Origin: Streptomyces hundungensis
Lineage (GTDB): Bacteria; Actinomycetota; Actinomycetes; Streptomycetales; Streptomycetaceae
DNA: 64,000 bases
Direction: 5' to 3'
NCBI RefSeq assembly: GCF_003627815.1
Contig: NZ_CP032698.1
Coordinates: forward strand, 6,448,001-6,512,000
In this document: piece after piece, positions 6,577 through 15,286 of the stretch
How the letters are laid out: every line of letters begins with the position of its first letter
How positions within the stretch are numbered: the first letter of the stretch is position 1
Position numbers and translations under genes: made by a program
Notes under the pieces: generated by a model
What the model saw: only the letters and a program-made list of their open reading frames with translations
Database searches by the model: none
Told to the model about the DNA's origin: nothing

Positions 6577-6990
6577 ATGAGCACCACGGACCAGCCCCCT
6601 GCCGCTCCCACGAGCCCCGCACCGCACGATCGGAGTGCGCGGCTCGGGCCCGCCTCGTTCGCCGTGCGCGTCCGCGACGCCGAGCTGGAGCCGGAGCCGC
6701 TCGACCCGGCACAGATCGTCTCCGGCACTCCGCGGGTGACCGGGAAAGTGCTGTGGGAGTCGGCCGACGGGAAGCAGATCCGGGGGATCTGGCAGATCAC
6801 GCCGGGTGTGGTGACCGACACCGAGGCCGATGAGCTCTTCGTGGTCGTCGAGGGACGCGCCACCGTCGAGGTGGAAGGCGGCGACACCCTGGAGATCGGC
6901 CCCGGCGACGCGTGCGTGCTGCGCGCCGGTGACCGCACCACCTGGACCGTCCACGAAACGCTGCGCAAGGCCTACCACATCAGCCTGTAG
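6577..6990 (+). CDS. cupin-domain protein
   Basis: A 137-residue protein whose second half is a single cupin barrel. GIWQITPGVVTDTEADELFVVVEGRATVEV is followed by DTLEIGPGDACVLRAGDRTTWTV, giving the two cupin motifs, and the protein ends KAYHISL. It resembles the EutQ/DUF861-like cupins that act as small-molecule-binding or isomerase domains. Metal-binding histidines of motif 1 are largely replaced, so catalysis is doubtful. The stop overlaps the stop of the convergent MFS gene by 11 bp. Confidence 0.75.
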   Translation: MSTTDQPPAAPTSPAPHDRSARLGPASFAVRVRDAELEPEPLDPAQIVSGTPRVTGKVLWESADGKQIRGIWQITPGVVTDTEADELFVVVEGRATVEVEGGDTLEIGPGDACVLRAGDRTTWTVHETLRKAYHISL

Positions 6991-8278
6991 CGGCGCCCTC
7001 GCGCGTCCCGTGCCGTCGCGAGGTGAACAGGGCGAGGCCCGCCATCGGCAGCAGCAGCGCGGCGCCCGCCGCGTTCAGCCAGCCGTAGCCGGCGCGGGCC
7101 ACGATCAGGCCGGCCGTGAGGCCGCCTAGGCCGGCCGCAACGTTCATGGTCAGATCGCACAGGCCCTGCACGGCGGCGCGCGCGGGACCCGGCACCGAAT
7201 CGGTGAGCAGCGCCGAGCCGGAGACGAGCCCCGCCGACCAGCCGAGGCCGAGCAGGAAGAGGCCGGCCATGGTCTGGCCGTGGCTCGTGCCCGCCGTGCC
7301 CGCCAACAGGGCGGCGCAGCACAGCAGTCCGGCCGCAAGACCGATCACGGAGAGCCGACCGAGCCGGTCGGCGAGCCAGCCCATCACCGGCGAGAACGCG
7401 TACATCCCCGCGATGTGCACGCTGATGACGAGGCCGATCAGCTGGATGTCCGCGCCGTGCCGGGTGAGTGCTACCGGCGTCATCGACATGATCGACACCA
7501 TGGCGGTGTGCGACACGGCGACGGTGACGAGCGCCAGGCGCGCCCGTGGCGACTCCCGGACCGCCGTGACCCCGGCCCGCAGGGAGCGGGCCGCCGGGGG
7601 ATGCGCCGCGCCGCCGTCGAGGGCCCGGGCGGTGAGCAGCGGGTCCGGCCGCAGCAGTACGCCGACGAGCACGGCCGACAGCAGGAACACCCCGGCCGCC
7701 CAGACGAACGGGCCCGCCGTCGCCGGTATGCCGAGGCCGGTGACGCTGTGGCCGGCCGGTGCGGCGATGTTCGGGCCGAGCACCGCGCCGATCGTCGTCG
7801 CCCAGACGACGGTGGAGATGGCACGGGCGCGGCGCCCCGGTTCGGCGAGGTCGGCGGCCGCGTACCGGGCCTGGAGGTTGCCCAGGGAGCCCGCGCCGAA
7901 GACGGCCATGCCGAAGAGCAGCAGCGGGAAGCTTTTCAGCACCGCGCCGGTGACCACGACGGCGGCGCCCACCACCCCGAGGAGATAGGCGAGCACCAGG
8001 CCGGGCCGGCGGCCGCGCCTGGTCATCAGCGCGGCCAGCGGCATCGCGAGGAGCGCGGGCCCCGCCACCATGGAGGCCGAGGCGAGCCCCGACAGGGCCT
8101 GGCTGCCGCTGACCTCGGCGGCCAGCACGGCGGCGAGCGCGATGCCCGTGGCGTTCGCGAGCCCGCCGAGTATCTGGCTCGCGATCAGCACGGCGGTTAT
8201 GCGGCGCCGCAGCGCGGGCAGCGCCGCCGGATCGGGCGCCGCGTGGCCGGTTCCGGTGGCGTCGGGGAGTGTGGTCAC
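6980..8278 (-). CDS. MFS transporter
   Basis: A 432-residue membrane protein starting at GTG (8276-8278). Twelve hydrophobic segments are visible. The loop LMTRRGRRPGLVL between helices 2 and 3 and GWLADRLGRLSVIG in the second half are the major-facilitator motif A copies. A cytoplasmic loop near residues 210-230 separates the two six-helix halves. A drug or metabolite proton antiporter is likely, but no substrate can be inferred. It lies downstream of ogt on the same strand, 61 bp away, and might share its damage-inducible transcript. Confidence 0.85.
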   Translation of the reverse strand: MTTLPDATGTGHAAPDPAALPALRRRITAVLIASQILGGLANATGIALAAVLAAEVSGSQALSGLASASMVAGPALLAMPLAALMTRRGRRPGLVLAYLLGVVGAAVVVTGAVLKSFPLLLFGMAVFGAGSLGNLQARYAAADLAEPGRRARAISTVVWATTIGAVLGPNIAAPAGHSVTGLGIPATAGPFVWAAGVFLLSAVLVGVLLRPDPLLTARALDGGAAHPPAARSLRAGVTAVRESPRARLALVTVAVSHTAMVSIMSMTPVALTRHGADIQLIGLVISVHIAGMYAFSPVMGWLADRLGRLSVIGLAAGLLCCAALLAGTAGTSHGQTMAGLFLLGLGWSAGLVSGSALLTDSVPGPARAAVQGLCDLTMNVAAGLGGLTAGLIVARAGYGWLNAAGAALLLPMAGLALFTSRRHGTREGAATG

Positions 8279-8339
8279 CGGCGCAGTGTGCCAGCCCGTG
8301 TACGGCCGGGAAACAGTCGGGCGCAAGGAACCCCGGTGC

Positions 8340-8891
8340 TTAGAACAGGGGGCTCGGAAGCACCCCTTCGAGCGCGAGCAGGTCCCGCTTGGTTTCCAGG
8401 CCGCCGCCGAATCCGCCCAGGCCGCCGTGGCTCTCCACCACCCGGTGGCAGGGCACCACCACGGGCAGCGGGTTCGAGCCCATGGCCGCGCCGACCGCCT
8501 GCGCCGCCCCCGGCCGGCCGACCCGGCGGGCCAGATCGCCGTACCCCACCACCGTCCCGTACGGGACCGCGGAGGCGAGCTCTTGCAGCACCTGCCGGTT
8601 GAAGCCGGACGAGAGCGACCAGTCGAGCGGCAGCGTGAACGCGCGCAGCGAACCGTCGAAGTAGGCCTCGATCTGACGTATGGGCTCCTCCAGGAGGCCC
8701 GGGCCGCCGGGCGCCGCCAGGGTGGGCTCGGTGGCGAACCGGGCGGCGAGGGCCCGCACGGCCCGGGCCCGGACCGGCTCATCGGCGTGGAACACCACGC
8801 TCACCAGGCCTTGTCCTGTGGCGGCCAGGAACAGCGGGCCGATGTCGCTGCGAACGACCGCCCACTCGACGAACTGCGCGTTGCTGTCCAT
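8340..8891 (-). CDS. ogt: methylated-DNA-protein-cysteine methyltransferase
   Basis: A 183-residue suicide alkyltransferase that moves alkyl groups from O6-alkylguanine in DNA to its own cysteine. The active site PVVVPCHRVVESHGGLGGFGGGLETKR is complete, with the PCHR acceptor cysteine and the downstream glycine-rich recognition loop. A helix-turn-helix region (ASAVPYGTVVGYGDLA) precedes it. The start is ATG 8889-8891, exactly 7 nt after the -10 of a PafBC-type promoter, so the message should be leaderless; a longer frame reaching 9080 would read through that promoter and is rejected. Confidence 0.95.
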   Translation of the reverse strand: MDSNAQFVEWAVVRSDIGPLFLAATGQGLVSVVFHADEPVRARAVRALAARFATEPTLAAPGGPGLLEEPIRQIEAYFDGSLRAFTLPLDWSLSSGFNRQVLQELASAVPYGTVVGYGDLARRVGRPGAAQAVGAAMGSNPLPVVVPCHRVVESHGGLGGFGGGLETKRDLLALEGVLPSPLF

Positions 8892-8898
8892 GGCGACC

Positions 8899-8921
8899 AC
8901 CGTACGACCGCCCACTGACAA
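8899..8921 (-). promoter_or_regulatory. PafBC-type DNA-damage promoter of ogt
   Basis: On the minus strand TTGTCAGTG (8913-8921), 8 bases, then TACGGT (8899-8904). This is an exact match to the actinobacterial RecA-independent damage promoter TTGTCRGTG-N8-TANNNT. The start codon follows 7 nt later, predicting a leaderless transcript. Confidence 0.88.
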
Positions 8922-9120
8922 CGCGGCCGGGCGGACCTTCCGGGCCCGGCGGCATGGGCACCAATGCGAACGGATCCCCTCAGATGGGAACGCCCCAAGT
9001 GCCCGGAGTCGATAAATTGCCCGGAAAATGTTTGCCTGTCGCGCAGCGAGCCCTAATGTCGCCCCCACCAGGGTCGCCACAGGAGTAGGGCCTCTTCAGT
9101 CGGCACGGGGCGAAGGGCAC

Positions 9121-9990
9121 ATGAGTATGCACGGGACGGTCGACGGATTCAGCTACGGCCTCGTCACGCCGGTGGCGGCGTTCATCATGGCCTGCCTCGG
9201 CGGGGCCCTGGGACTGCGCTGCACGGCGCGGTCGCTGCGGACCGAGCGGTCCTTCAAGGCGGCCTGGCTGGCGCTGGGCGCCACGTCCATAGGGTCGGGC
9301 ATCTGGACCATGCACTTCATCGCGATGATGGGCTTCTCGGTCCACGAGGCGCCGCTCGGCTACGACCGGGGCATCACCTTCGCCAGTCTCGCCGTCGCGA
9401 TCGTGATGGTCGGCATCGGGATCTTCATCGTCGGCTATCGGGGCGCCACCCCCATGGCGCTGGTCACCGGCGGCACCATCACGGGTCTCGGGGTGGCCAC
9501 CATGCACTACCTGGGCATGGCCGGGATCAGGATGAACGGCGAGTTCGAGTACAACACCGTGGTGGTCAGCATCTCCGTGGTGATCGCGGTGGTGGCCGCC
9601 ACCGCCGCCCTGTGGGCCGCCGTCTCCGTGCACGGATTCCTGGCCAGCCTGCTGGCCAGCCTCGTCATGGGCGTCGCCGTCAGCGGCATGCACTACACGG
9701 GCATGGCGGCGCTCAGCGTCCGGTTGCACGGCGCCTCCGGCGTCGCGGCCGGCGGGGAGACGCCCGCCGCGCTGCTCGCGCCCATGCTGATCGGGCCCGT
9801 CGCCTTCCTGATCATCGCCGGGGTGGTCGTGATGTTCGACCCGCTGGTGGTGATGGGCAAGCCCGACTGGGAGAAGCGCCCGCCGCGCGCGATCCCGCTG
9901 CCCCGGCACCGCCCGTCCTTCCCCGAGCGCACCAGCTGGGCGGCGTCCGAGCCCCCGCGCGAGGGCTCCGCCTCGCCGCACGACTGGTGA
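9121..9990 (+). CDS. MHYT-domain integral membrane sensor
   Basis: The protein has 289 residues from ATG 9121 (a second ATG at 9127 is equally possible), with an AAGG about 4 nt upstream. Seven membrane segments carry three MHYT motifs: MHFIAMMGF, MHYLGMAGI and MHYTGMAAL, all predicted near the outer membrane face. MHYT domains are proposed to bind copper and sense oxygen, CO or NO. Here the domain stands alone without the GGDEF/EAL output modules often attached, and the C-terminal 50 residues are a proline/arginine-rich cytoplasmic tail. How it passes on a signal is unknown. Confidence 0.88.
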   Translation: MSMHGTVDGFSYGLVTPVAAFIMACLGGALGLRCTARSLRTERSFKAAWLALGATSIGSGIWTMHFIAMMGFSVHEAPLGYDRGITFASLAVAIVMVGIGIFIVGYRGATPMALVTGGTITGLGVATMHYLGMAGIRMNGEFEYNTVVVSISVVIAVVAATAALWAAVSVHGFLASLLASLVMGVAVSGMHYTGMAALSVRLHGASGVAAGGETPAALLAPMLIGPVAFLIIAGVVVMFDPLVVMGKPDWEKRPPRAIPLPRHRPSFPERTSWAASEPPREGSASPHDW

Positions 9991-10012
9991 GCGGACCCCG
10001 ATCGCACGCCGG

Positions 10013-10035
10013 TTGTCAGTGGCGGGTCGTACGGT
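10013..10035 (+). promoter_or_regulatory. PafBC-type DNA-damage promoter of uvrB
   Basis: TTGTCAGTG (10013-10021), 8 bases, TACGGT (10030-10035): an exact TTGTCRGTG-N8-TANNNT motif. The uvrB ATG follows 6 nt after the -10, so the mRNA should be leaderless. Confidence 0.9.
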
Positions 10036-10041
10036 GGTTGC

Positions 10042-12165
10042 ATGCGGCCCGTTTCCAAGATCGAACGTACGGTGGCGCCCTTCGAGGTCGTCAGTCCCTA
10101 CCAGCCCAGCGGTGACCAGCCGGCGGCCATCGCCGAGCTGGCGAAGCGCATCCGTGCAGGTGAGAAGGATGTCGTCCTCCTCGGCGCGACCGGCACCGGA
10201 AAGTCGGCGACGACTGCCTGGATGATCGAGAAGCTCCAGCGCCCCACCCTGGTGATGGCGCCGAACAAGACGCTGGCCGCCCAGCTGGCCAACGAGTTCC
10301 GCGAGCTGCTGCCCAACAACGCCGTCGAGTACTTCGTGTCGTACTACGACTACTACCAGCCCGAGGCGTACGTCCCGCAGTCGGACACCTACATCGAGAA
10401 GGACTCCTCGATCAACGAGGAGGTCGAGCGGCTGCGCCACTCGGCGACCAACTCGCTGCTCACCCGGCGCGACGTGATCGTGGTCGCCTCCGTCTCCTGC
10501 ATCTACGGCCTCGGCACCCCGCAGGAGTACGTCGACCGGATGGTGCCGCTGAAGGTCGGCGAGGAGATCGACCGGGACCAGCTGCTGCGCCGCTTCGTCG
10601 ACATCCAGTACACCCGCAACGACATGGCGTTCACCCGCGGCACCTTCCGGGTGCGCGGCGACACCATCGAGATCTTCCCGGTCTACGAGGAACTGGCCGT
10701 CCGCATCGAGATGTTCGGGGACGAGATCGAGGCCCTGTCCACCCTCCACCCGGTCACCGGCGAGATCATCAGCGAGGACCAGTCGCTCTACGTCTTCCCC
10801 GCGAGCCACTACGTGGCGGGCCCCGAGCGCATGGAGAAGGCCGTCAACGGCATCGAGAAGGAGCTGGAGCAGCGCCTGGCGGAGCTGGAGAAGCAGGGCA
10901 AGCTCCTGGAGGCCCAGCGGCTGCGCATGCGCACCACGTACGACCTGGAGATGCTCCGCCAGATCGGCAGCTGCTCGGGCGTCGAGAACTACTCGATGCA
11001 CTTCGACGGCCGCGACCCCGGCACCGCGCCCAACACCCTGATCGACTACTTCCCCGAAGACTTCCTGCTGGTCCTCGACGAGTCGCATGTGACCGTGCCG
11101 CAGATCGGCGCGATGTACGAGGGCGACGCCTCCCGCAAGCGCACCCTCGTCGACCACGGCTTCCGGCTGCCCTCCGCGCTGGACAACCGGCCGCTGAAGT
11201 GGGAGGAGTTCCTCGGCCGCATCGGCCAGACGGTGTATCTGTCGGCCACCCCGGGGAAGTACGAGCTCTCGCGCGGCGACGGCTTCGTGGAGCAGATCAT
11301 CCGCCCCACCGGCCTGGTCGACCCGGAGGTCGTGGTCAAGCCGACCGAGGGTCAGATCGACGACCTGGTGCACGAGATCCGTCAGCGCACCGAGAAGGAC
11401 GAGCGGGTCCTGGTCACCACCCTGACCAAGAAGATGGCCGAGGACCTCACCGACTACTTCCTCGAACTCGGCATCCAGGTGCGGTACTTGCACAGTGACG
11501 TCGACACCCTGCGCCGCATCGAGCTGCTGCGCGAACTGCGGGCCGGCGAATACGACGTCCTGGTCGGCATCAACCTGCTGCGCGAGGGCCTCGACCTGCC
11601 GGAGGTCTCCCTGGTGGCGATCCTCGACGCCGACAAGGAGGGCTTCCTGCGGTCGGGCACCTCGCTGATCCAGACCATCGGCCGTGCGGCCCGCAACGTC
11701 TCGGGCCAGGTCCACATGTACGCGGACCGGGTCACCCCGGCGATGGAGAAGGCGATCGACGAGACCAACCGGCGCCGCGAGAAGCAGATCGCGTACAACA
11801 AGGAGCGGGGCATCGACCCGCAGCCGCTGCGCAAGAAGATCAGTGACATCGCCGCGAGCATCGCGCGCGAGGAGATCGACACCGAGGAACTGCTCGGCAG
11901 CGGCTACCGCAAGGGCAAGGACGGCAAGCAGGCCAAGGCTCCGGTGCCCTCCCTCGGCGGCAAGGCGGCGAAGTCGGCCAAGGGCGCCAAGCAGGAGCTC
12001 ACCGACCGGCCCGCGGCCGAACTGGCGGGAATCATCGAGGAGATGACCGACCGCATGCGGGCGGCCGCAGCGGACTTGCAGTTCGAGGTGGCGGCCCGGT
12101 TGCGGGACGAGGTCGGCGAGTTGAAGAAGGAGCTCCGTCAGATGAGGGAGGCGGGCCTCGCCTGA
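10042..12165 (+). CDS. uvrB: excinuclease ABC subunit B
   Basis: Full-length (707 residues) UvrB, the damage-verifying helicase of nucleotide excision repair. Walker [14 protein letters not shown] is near residue 50. The beta-hairpin that clamps DNA reads [25 protein letters not shown] forms motif II. Helicase motifs V and VI are in [28 protein letters not shown] and [11 protein letters not shown]-terminal UVR coiled-coil ([28 protein letters not shown]) contacts UvrC. A lysine-rich insert ([27 protein letters not shown]) precedes the UVR domain. It is driven by its own damage promoter; uvrA and uvrC lie 7 and 15 kb downstream. Confidence 0.98.
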   Translation: MRPVSKIERTVAPFEVVSPYQPSGDQPAAIAELAKRIRAGEKDVVLLGATGTGKSATTAWMIEKLQRPTLVMAPNKTLAAQLANEFRELLPNNAVEYFVSYYDYYQPEAYVPQSDTYIEKDSSINEEVERLRHSATNSLLTRRDVIVVASVSCIYGLGTPQEYVDRMVPLKVGEEIDRDQLLRRFVDIQYTRNDMAFTRGTFRVRGDTIEIFPVYEELAVRIEMFGDEIEALSTLHPVTGEIISEDQSLYVFPASHYVAGPERMEKAVNGIEKELEQRLAELEKQGKLLEAQRLRMRTTYDLEMLRQIGSCSGVENYSMHFDGRDPGTAPNTLIDYFPEDFLLVLDESHVTVPQIGAMYEGDASRKRTLVDHGFRLPSALDNRPLKWEEFLGRIGQTVYLSATPGKYELSRGDGFVEQIIRPTGLVDPEVVVKPTEGQIDDLVHEIRQRTEKDERVLVTTLTKKMAEDLTDYFLELGIQVRYLHSDVDTLRRIELLRELRAGEYDVLVGINLLREGLDLPEVSLVAILDADKEGFLRSGTSLIQTIGRAARNVSGQVHMYADRVTPAMEKAIDETNRRREKQIAYNKERGIDPQPLRKKISDIAASIAREEIDTEELLGSGYRKGKDGKQAKAPVPSLGGKAAKSAKGAKQELTDRPAAELAGIIEEMTDRMRAAAADLQFEVAARLRDEVGELKKELRQMREAGLA

Positions 12166-12190
12166 CCCGCGGACGCCGCGCGTGGACGGT

Positions 12191-12202
12191 GTGTTGCAAC
12201 AC
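12191..12202. promoter_or_regulatory. 12-bp perfect palindrome downstream of uvrB
   Basis: GTGTTGCAACAC is a perfect palindrome about 140 bp upstream of the terD-like gene. It is too short for a terminator and could be a repressor half-site pair. The binding protein is unknown. Confidence 0.3.
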
Positions 12203-12282
12203 CGCCACAAAAGCGCCCCCGCCGAAGCGCGCGGCCCGTGCCACTGCGTAGGGTCGGGCCCGAGAACGTACACCGACGCAAA

Positions 12283-12323
12283 GCATGTCAAGAACGACAA
12301 CGTGGCATGTCAAGCACGACAAC
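12283..12323 (+). repeat. two 19-bp direct repeats upstream of the TerD gene
   Basis: GCATGTCAAGAACGACAAC (12283-12301) and GCATGTCAAGCACGACAAC (12305-12323) differ at one base and have a 22-bp period. Each contains a TGTC-N6-GACA inverted repeat. They end about 20 bp before the GTG start, where an operator or 5'-leader element would sit. Confidence 0.8.
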
Positions 12324-12342
12324 AGGGGAGAGGGGACAGCGC

Positions 12343-12921
12343 GTGACGGTCAATCTGTCCAAGGGTCAGGCCATCAGCCTGGAGAAGCAGGGTGGCGGCA
12401 CCCTGACCGCGGTGCGGATGGGGCTCGGCTGGCAGGCGGCCCCGCGCCGGGGCCTGTTCGGCAAGCGGACGCAGGAGATCGACCTGGACGCGTCGGCGGT
12501 GCTGTTCGCCGACAAGCAGCCCGTCGACGTGGTCTTCTTCCGCCACCTCGTCAGCGACGACGGTTCGGTACGGCACACCGGTGACAACCTCGTGGGCGGT
12601 GCGGGCCAGGGCGGTGACGACGAGTCGATCCTGGTCGACCTCTCGCGCGTGCCGGTCCACATCGACCAGATCGTCTTCACGGTGAACTCCTTCACCGGCC
12701 AGACGTTCCAGGAGGTGCAGAACGCGTTCTGCCGTCTGGTCGACGAGACCAACGGCCAGGAGCTGGCCCGGTACACGCTGGACGGCGGCGGCCAGTACAC
12801 GGCGCAGATCATGGCCAAGGTGCACCGCTCGGGCGCCGGCTGGCAGATGACCGCGATCGGCAACCCGGCCAACGGCCGCACCTTCCAGGACCTGATGCCG
12901 GCGATCCTGCCGCAGCTCTGA
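12343..12921 (+). CDS. TerD-family stress protein
   Basis: A 192-residue TerD domain protein from GTG 12343, preceded by GGGGAGAGGGGACAGC. It shows the canonical VNLSKGQAISLEK start, the LTAVRMGLGW strand, LDASAVLFADKQPVDVVFF, VRHTGDN, the acidic GGDDESILVDLSRVP calcium-binding region and FQEVQNAFCRLVDE. TerD proteins bind calcium through such acidic loops and work in tellurite, oxidative and phage-type stress systems. A larger TerD-fusion gene follows after about 125 bp and a TerC-type exporter lies beyond it. Confidence 0.92.
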   Translation: MTVNLSKGQAISLEKQGGGTLTAVRMGLGWQAAPRRGLFGKRTQEIDLDASAVLFADKQPVDVVFFRHLVSDDGSVRHTGDNLVGGAGQGGDDESILVDLSRVPVHIDQIVFTVNSFTGQTFQEVQNAFCRLVDETNGQELARYTLDGGGQYTAQIMAKVHRSGAGWQMTAIGNPANGRTFQDLMPAILPQL

Positions 12922-13045
12922 GCGCACCGGACCACCGCGCCACCGCACCACCGCAGCTCCCGGAGGCACGACGCCGCCGGGAGCTGCACCGCAATCACAC
13001 AGGCACCGCACGCACCACCATCAACTCGACGAGGGGACAGAGGCG

Positions 13046-14974
13046 ATGACGGCCGAGCTGGTACGGGGGCAGAACCACCCCCTGCCCGGGACCCGACTGG
13101 AGATCCGGGTGTCGGCCGGCACCCCGGTGGTGGCCGCCGCCACGCTCGGCGACGAGCAGGGCAGGGTGCGGGCGGTGGAGCAGGTCGCCCACCCCGGCTC
13201 GCCGACGCTGCCCGGCCTCGAAGTCTCCCGGCAGGCCGCGGCCGACCACCGCCTCGCGGTGGACCTGGAGGCCCTGGACGAGGGCGTTCACCGGGTCAAT
13301 GTGCTGCTGGCGCTTCCGTTCGGGACACCGGGGCCCAGCCGGTTCGCCGCGGTGGCCGCGCCCTTCGTCGCCGTGACCGGCCTGGACGGCACGGAGATCG
13401 CCAGCTTCACCCTCACCGGTCTCGGCGTCGAGTCGGCGGTGGTGGCCGTGGAGCTCTACCGCCGCCAGGGCGCCTGGAAGATCCGCGCCATCGGCCAGGG
13501 GTACGAGGGCGGCCTCGCCGCGCTCCTCGCCGACCAGGGCCTGGCCGAGGCCGGACAGGTGGCCGCCGCCATCCAGGAGGCGGTCACGCTCGGCGTCTCC
13601 CGCTCGGTGTCGGCGCCCCCGCCGCGTACGAGCGACGACACCCGGGTGCGTACGCCCGGCCCCGGAGCCACCGGAGCCCCCGGCGGGCCCGCGCCCGCCG
13701 ACCCGGAACCGCCCGCCGCCGTGCCGCAGCAGGCGGTCGGCGACGGCGGCCCCATCAACTACGCGCATCCGCGGCGCCAGACCAGCACGCCTCCGCCGCC
13801 GGCCCCCGTGGCACCGCCCGCGGCCCCCGGCGAGCCCGCGCGGCCGGTCGCCGGGGACGCGAGCGGCTGGTCCATGGACGAGCGGCTCTACAACCAGGTG
13901 TGGGGCATGTTCGAGGACCTGGCCCGCGCCGTCGCCGCCTACCGCAGCGCCGTCGACTTCGCGGACTCGCGGCTGGAGCAAGAGCTCGACCGGGCCCTGT
14001 CCGACCCGCGCGACCGCCTGGGCTCCTCGGGGGACCGGGCGCGCGAAGAGGCCCGCGTCAAGCGGGAGGAGCTCGTCGACCGGGCCAGAGAGGCGCTCGA
14101 CCGCGACCTGGCCCAGCTCACCGCCGAGTCGGAGGTCGTCGAGCCCGCGCTGCCGCCCGCGTACGCCCGCTGGGACAACCCGGTGTGGCACGGCTACCGG
14201 GTGCCGATGGAACTCCCGATGGCGCTGCGGATCGGGGACCTCCATCTGCCCGAGCAGCCGCAGTTGCGCATTCCGATGCTGATCCGGCTGCCCCTTGAGC
14301 GCGGACTGTGGATCGACTCCGGCCGCAGCGGTTTCGAAGCGGCCGCCTTCCTCGACCCCGACCAGGCCAAGGGCCTCGCGGTGGACACCGCGGTGGCCGT
14401 CGCGGCACGTCTGCTCGCGGTGTACCCGGCCCATGAGTTCACGCTCCATGTCATCGACCCGGCGGGCGCGGCCGCCGCCCGGCTCGCCCCGCTCACACGC
14501 TCCGGGGTGCTCGCGGCGCCGCCCGCGGCCGGCGCCGCCGGAGTGTCCGAAGTGCTGGCCAGGCTCACCGAGCGGGTGGACCTCGTCCAGATGGCGGTAC
14601 GGGCCGGGGCGGGCGTCGACGCGCTGCCGCCGGGGATGGACACCGCGGAGCAGCTCCTCATCGTCAACGACTTCCCGCACGGCTTCGACGACCGCGCCCT
14701 CAACCAACTGCGCTACCTCGCCGACGAGGGGCCCTCGGTCGGCGTGCATCTGCTCATGATCGCCGACCGCGAGGAGGCCAGTGAGTACGGTCCGGTCCTC
14801 CAGCCGTTGTGGCGTTCGCTGCTGCGCCTGACCCCGGCCCCCGACGACCACCTCGCCGACCCGTGGGTGGGGCATGCCTGGACGTACGAGCCGCCGCTCG
14901 CGCCGTCCGGCAGCCGGGTCCTGGAGCAGGTGCTCGGACAGGTCGGGGAGGCCCGCGCCGCTTGGCCCCGTTAG
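13046..14974 (+). CDS. TerD-like N-terminus fused to a large C-terminal domain
   Basis: A 642-residue protein starting at ATG 13046 (GAGGGGACAGAGGC upstream). Residues 1-190 are a diverged TerD domain (AELVRGQNHPLPG, TLTGLGVESAVVAVELYRRQGAWKIRAIGQGYEGGLAALL). A proline-rich linker spans about 190-275. A coiled region follows, and then a C-terminal domain (about 370-640) with IRLPLERGLWIDS and VDTAVAVAARLLAVYPAHEFTLHVID, reminiscent of FtsK/SpoIIIE-type ATPase folds but without a Walker A GKS/T in the expected place. It resembles large TerD-family proteins of Streptomyces ter clusters, which are thought to be scaffolds of membrane stress complexes. Confidence 0.75.
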   Translation: MTAELVRGQNHPLPGTRLEIRVSAGTPVVAAATLGDEQGRVRAVEQVAHPGSPTLPGLEVSRQAAADHRLAVDLEALDEGVHRVNVLLALPFGTPGPSRFAAVAAPFVAVTGLDGTEIASFTLTGLGVESAVVAVELYRRQGAWKIRAIGQGYEGGLAALLADQGLAEAGQVAAAIQEAVTLGVSRSVSAPPPRTSDDTRVRTPGPGATGAPGGPAPADPEPPAAVPQQAVGDGGPINYAHPRRQTSTPPPPAPVAPPAAPGEPARPVAGDASGWSMDERLYNQVWGMFEDLARAVAAYRSAVDFADSRLEQELDRALSDPRDRLGSSGDRAREEARVKREELVDRAREALDRDLAQLTAESEVVEPALPPAYARWDNPVWHGYRVPMELPMALRIGDLHLPEQPQLRIPMLIRLPLERGLWIDSGRSGFEAAAFLDPDQAKGLAVDTAVAVAARLLAVYPAHEFTLHVIDPAGAAAARLAPLTRSGVLAAPPAAGAAGVSEVLARLTERVDLVQMAVRAGAGVDALPPGMDTAEQLLIVNDFPHGFDDRALNQLRYLADEGPSVGVHLLMIADREEASEYGPVLQPLWRSLLRLTPAPDDHLADPWVGHAWTYEPPLAPSGSRVLEQVLGQVGEARAAWPR

Positions 14975-15126
14975 CGGACCGCGCGCGCCACGGGAGTGAA
15001 CGGACCGCCCGCGCCAGGGGAGCGTCGGCTCCGCCATGCGTGATGAGCCAGACCTCTTTGACCTGGCCTTTTGTATTGTCTTTACCCATCTCTTTACCTT
15101 CTCTTGGTCAATCGGGTAGGCTGCTT

Positions 15127-15249
15127 GCAGCGGAGGGGAGTACTCCCGACTGCGGCGTTCCCGTCAATACGGACCCACGGGACGGGTCCCGGGGCGCCGG
15201 CCCGCGGCGCGAGGGAAGGCGCCCGGGTGGAAGAGACCTCCGGCAGCGA
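15127..15249 (+). ncRNA. yybP-ykoY (manganese) riboswitch
   Basis: The leader of the TerC gene has the conserved parts of this class. CGGAGG with GGGGAGTA opens the P1/L1 region (15131-15142), followed by GC-rich helices. The 3' side has GAAGAGA then CCTCCGG, with CCTCCG (15237-15242) pairing with CGGAGG (15131-15136). The class senses Mn2+ and activates manganese exporters; TerC/Alx-type exporters are its typical targets. It ends 37 nt before the GTG start, so control through exposure of the GGAGG site is plausible. Confidence 0.85.
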
Positions 15250-15286
15250 CGACGCTGATCAGTAGCCGTACGACGCCGGAGGCGCA

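Noticed and set aside
8980..12300. 1106-residue minus-strand ORF opposite uvrB
   Set aside because: It is a GC-skew shadow of uvrB with low-complexity Leu/Val/Asp/His-rich translation and no recognisable domain.
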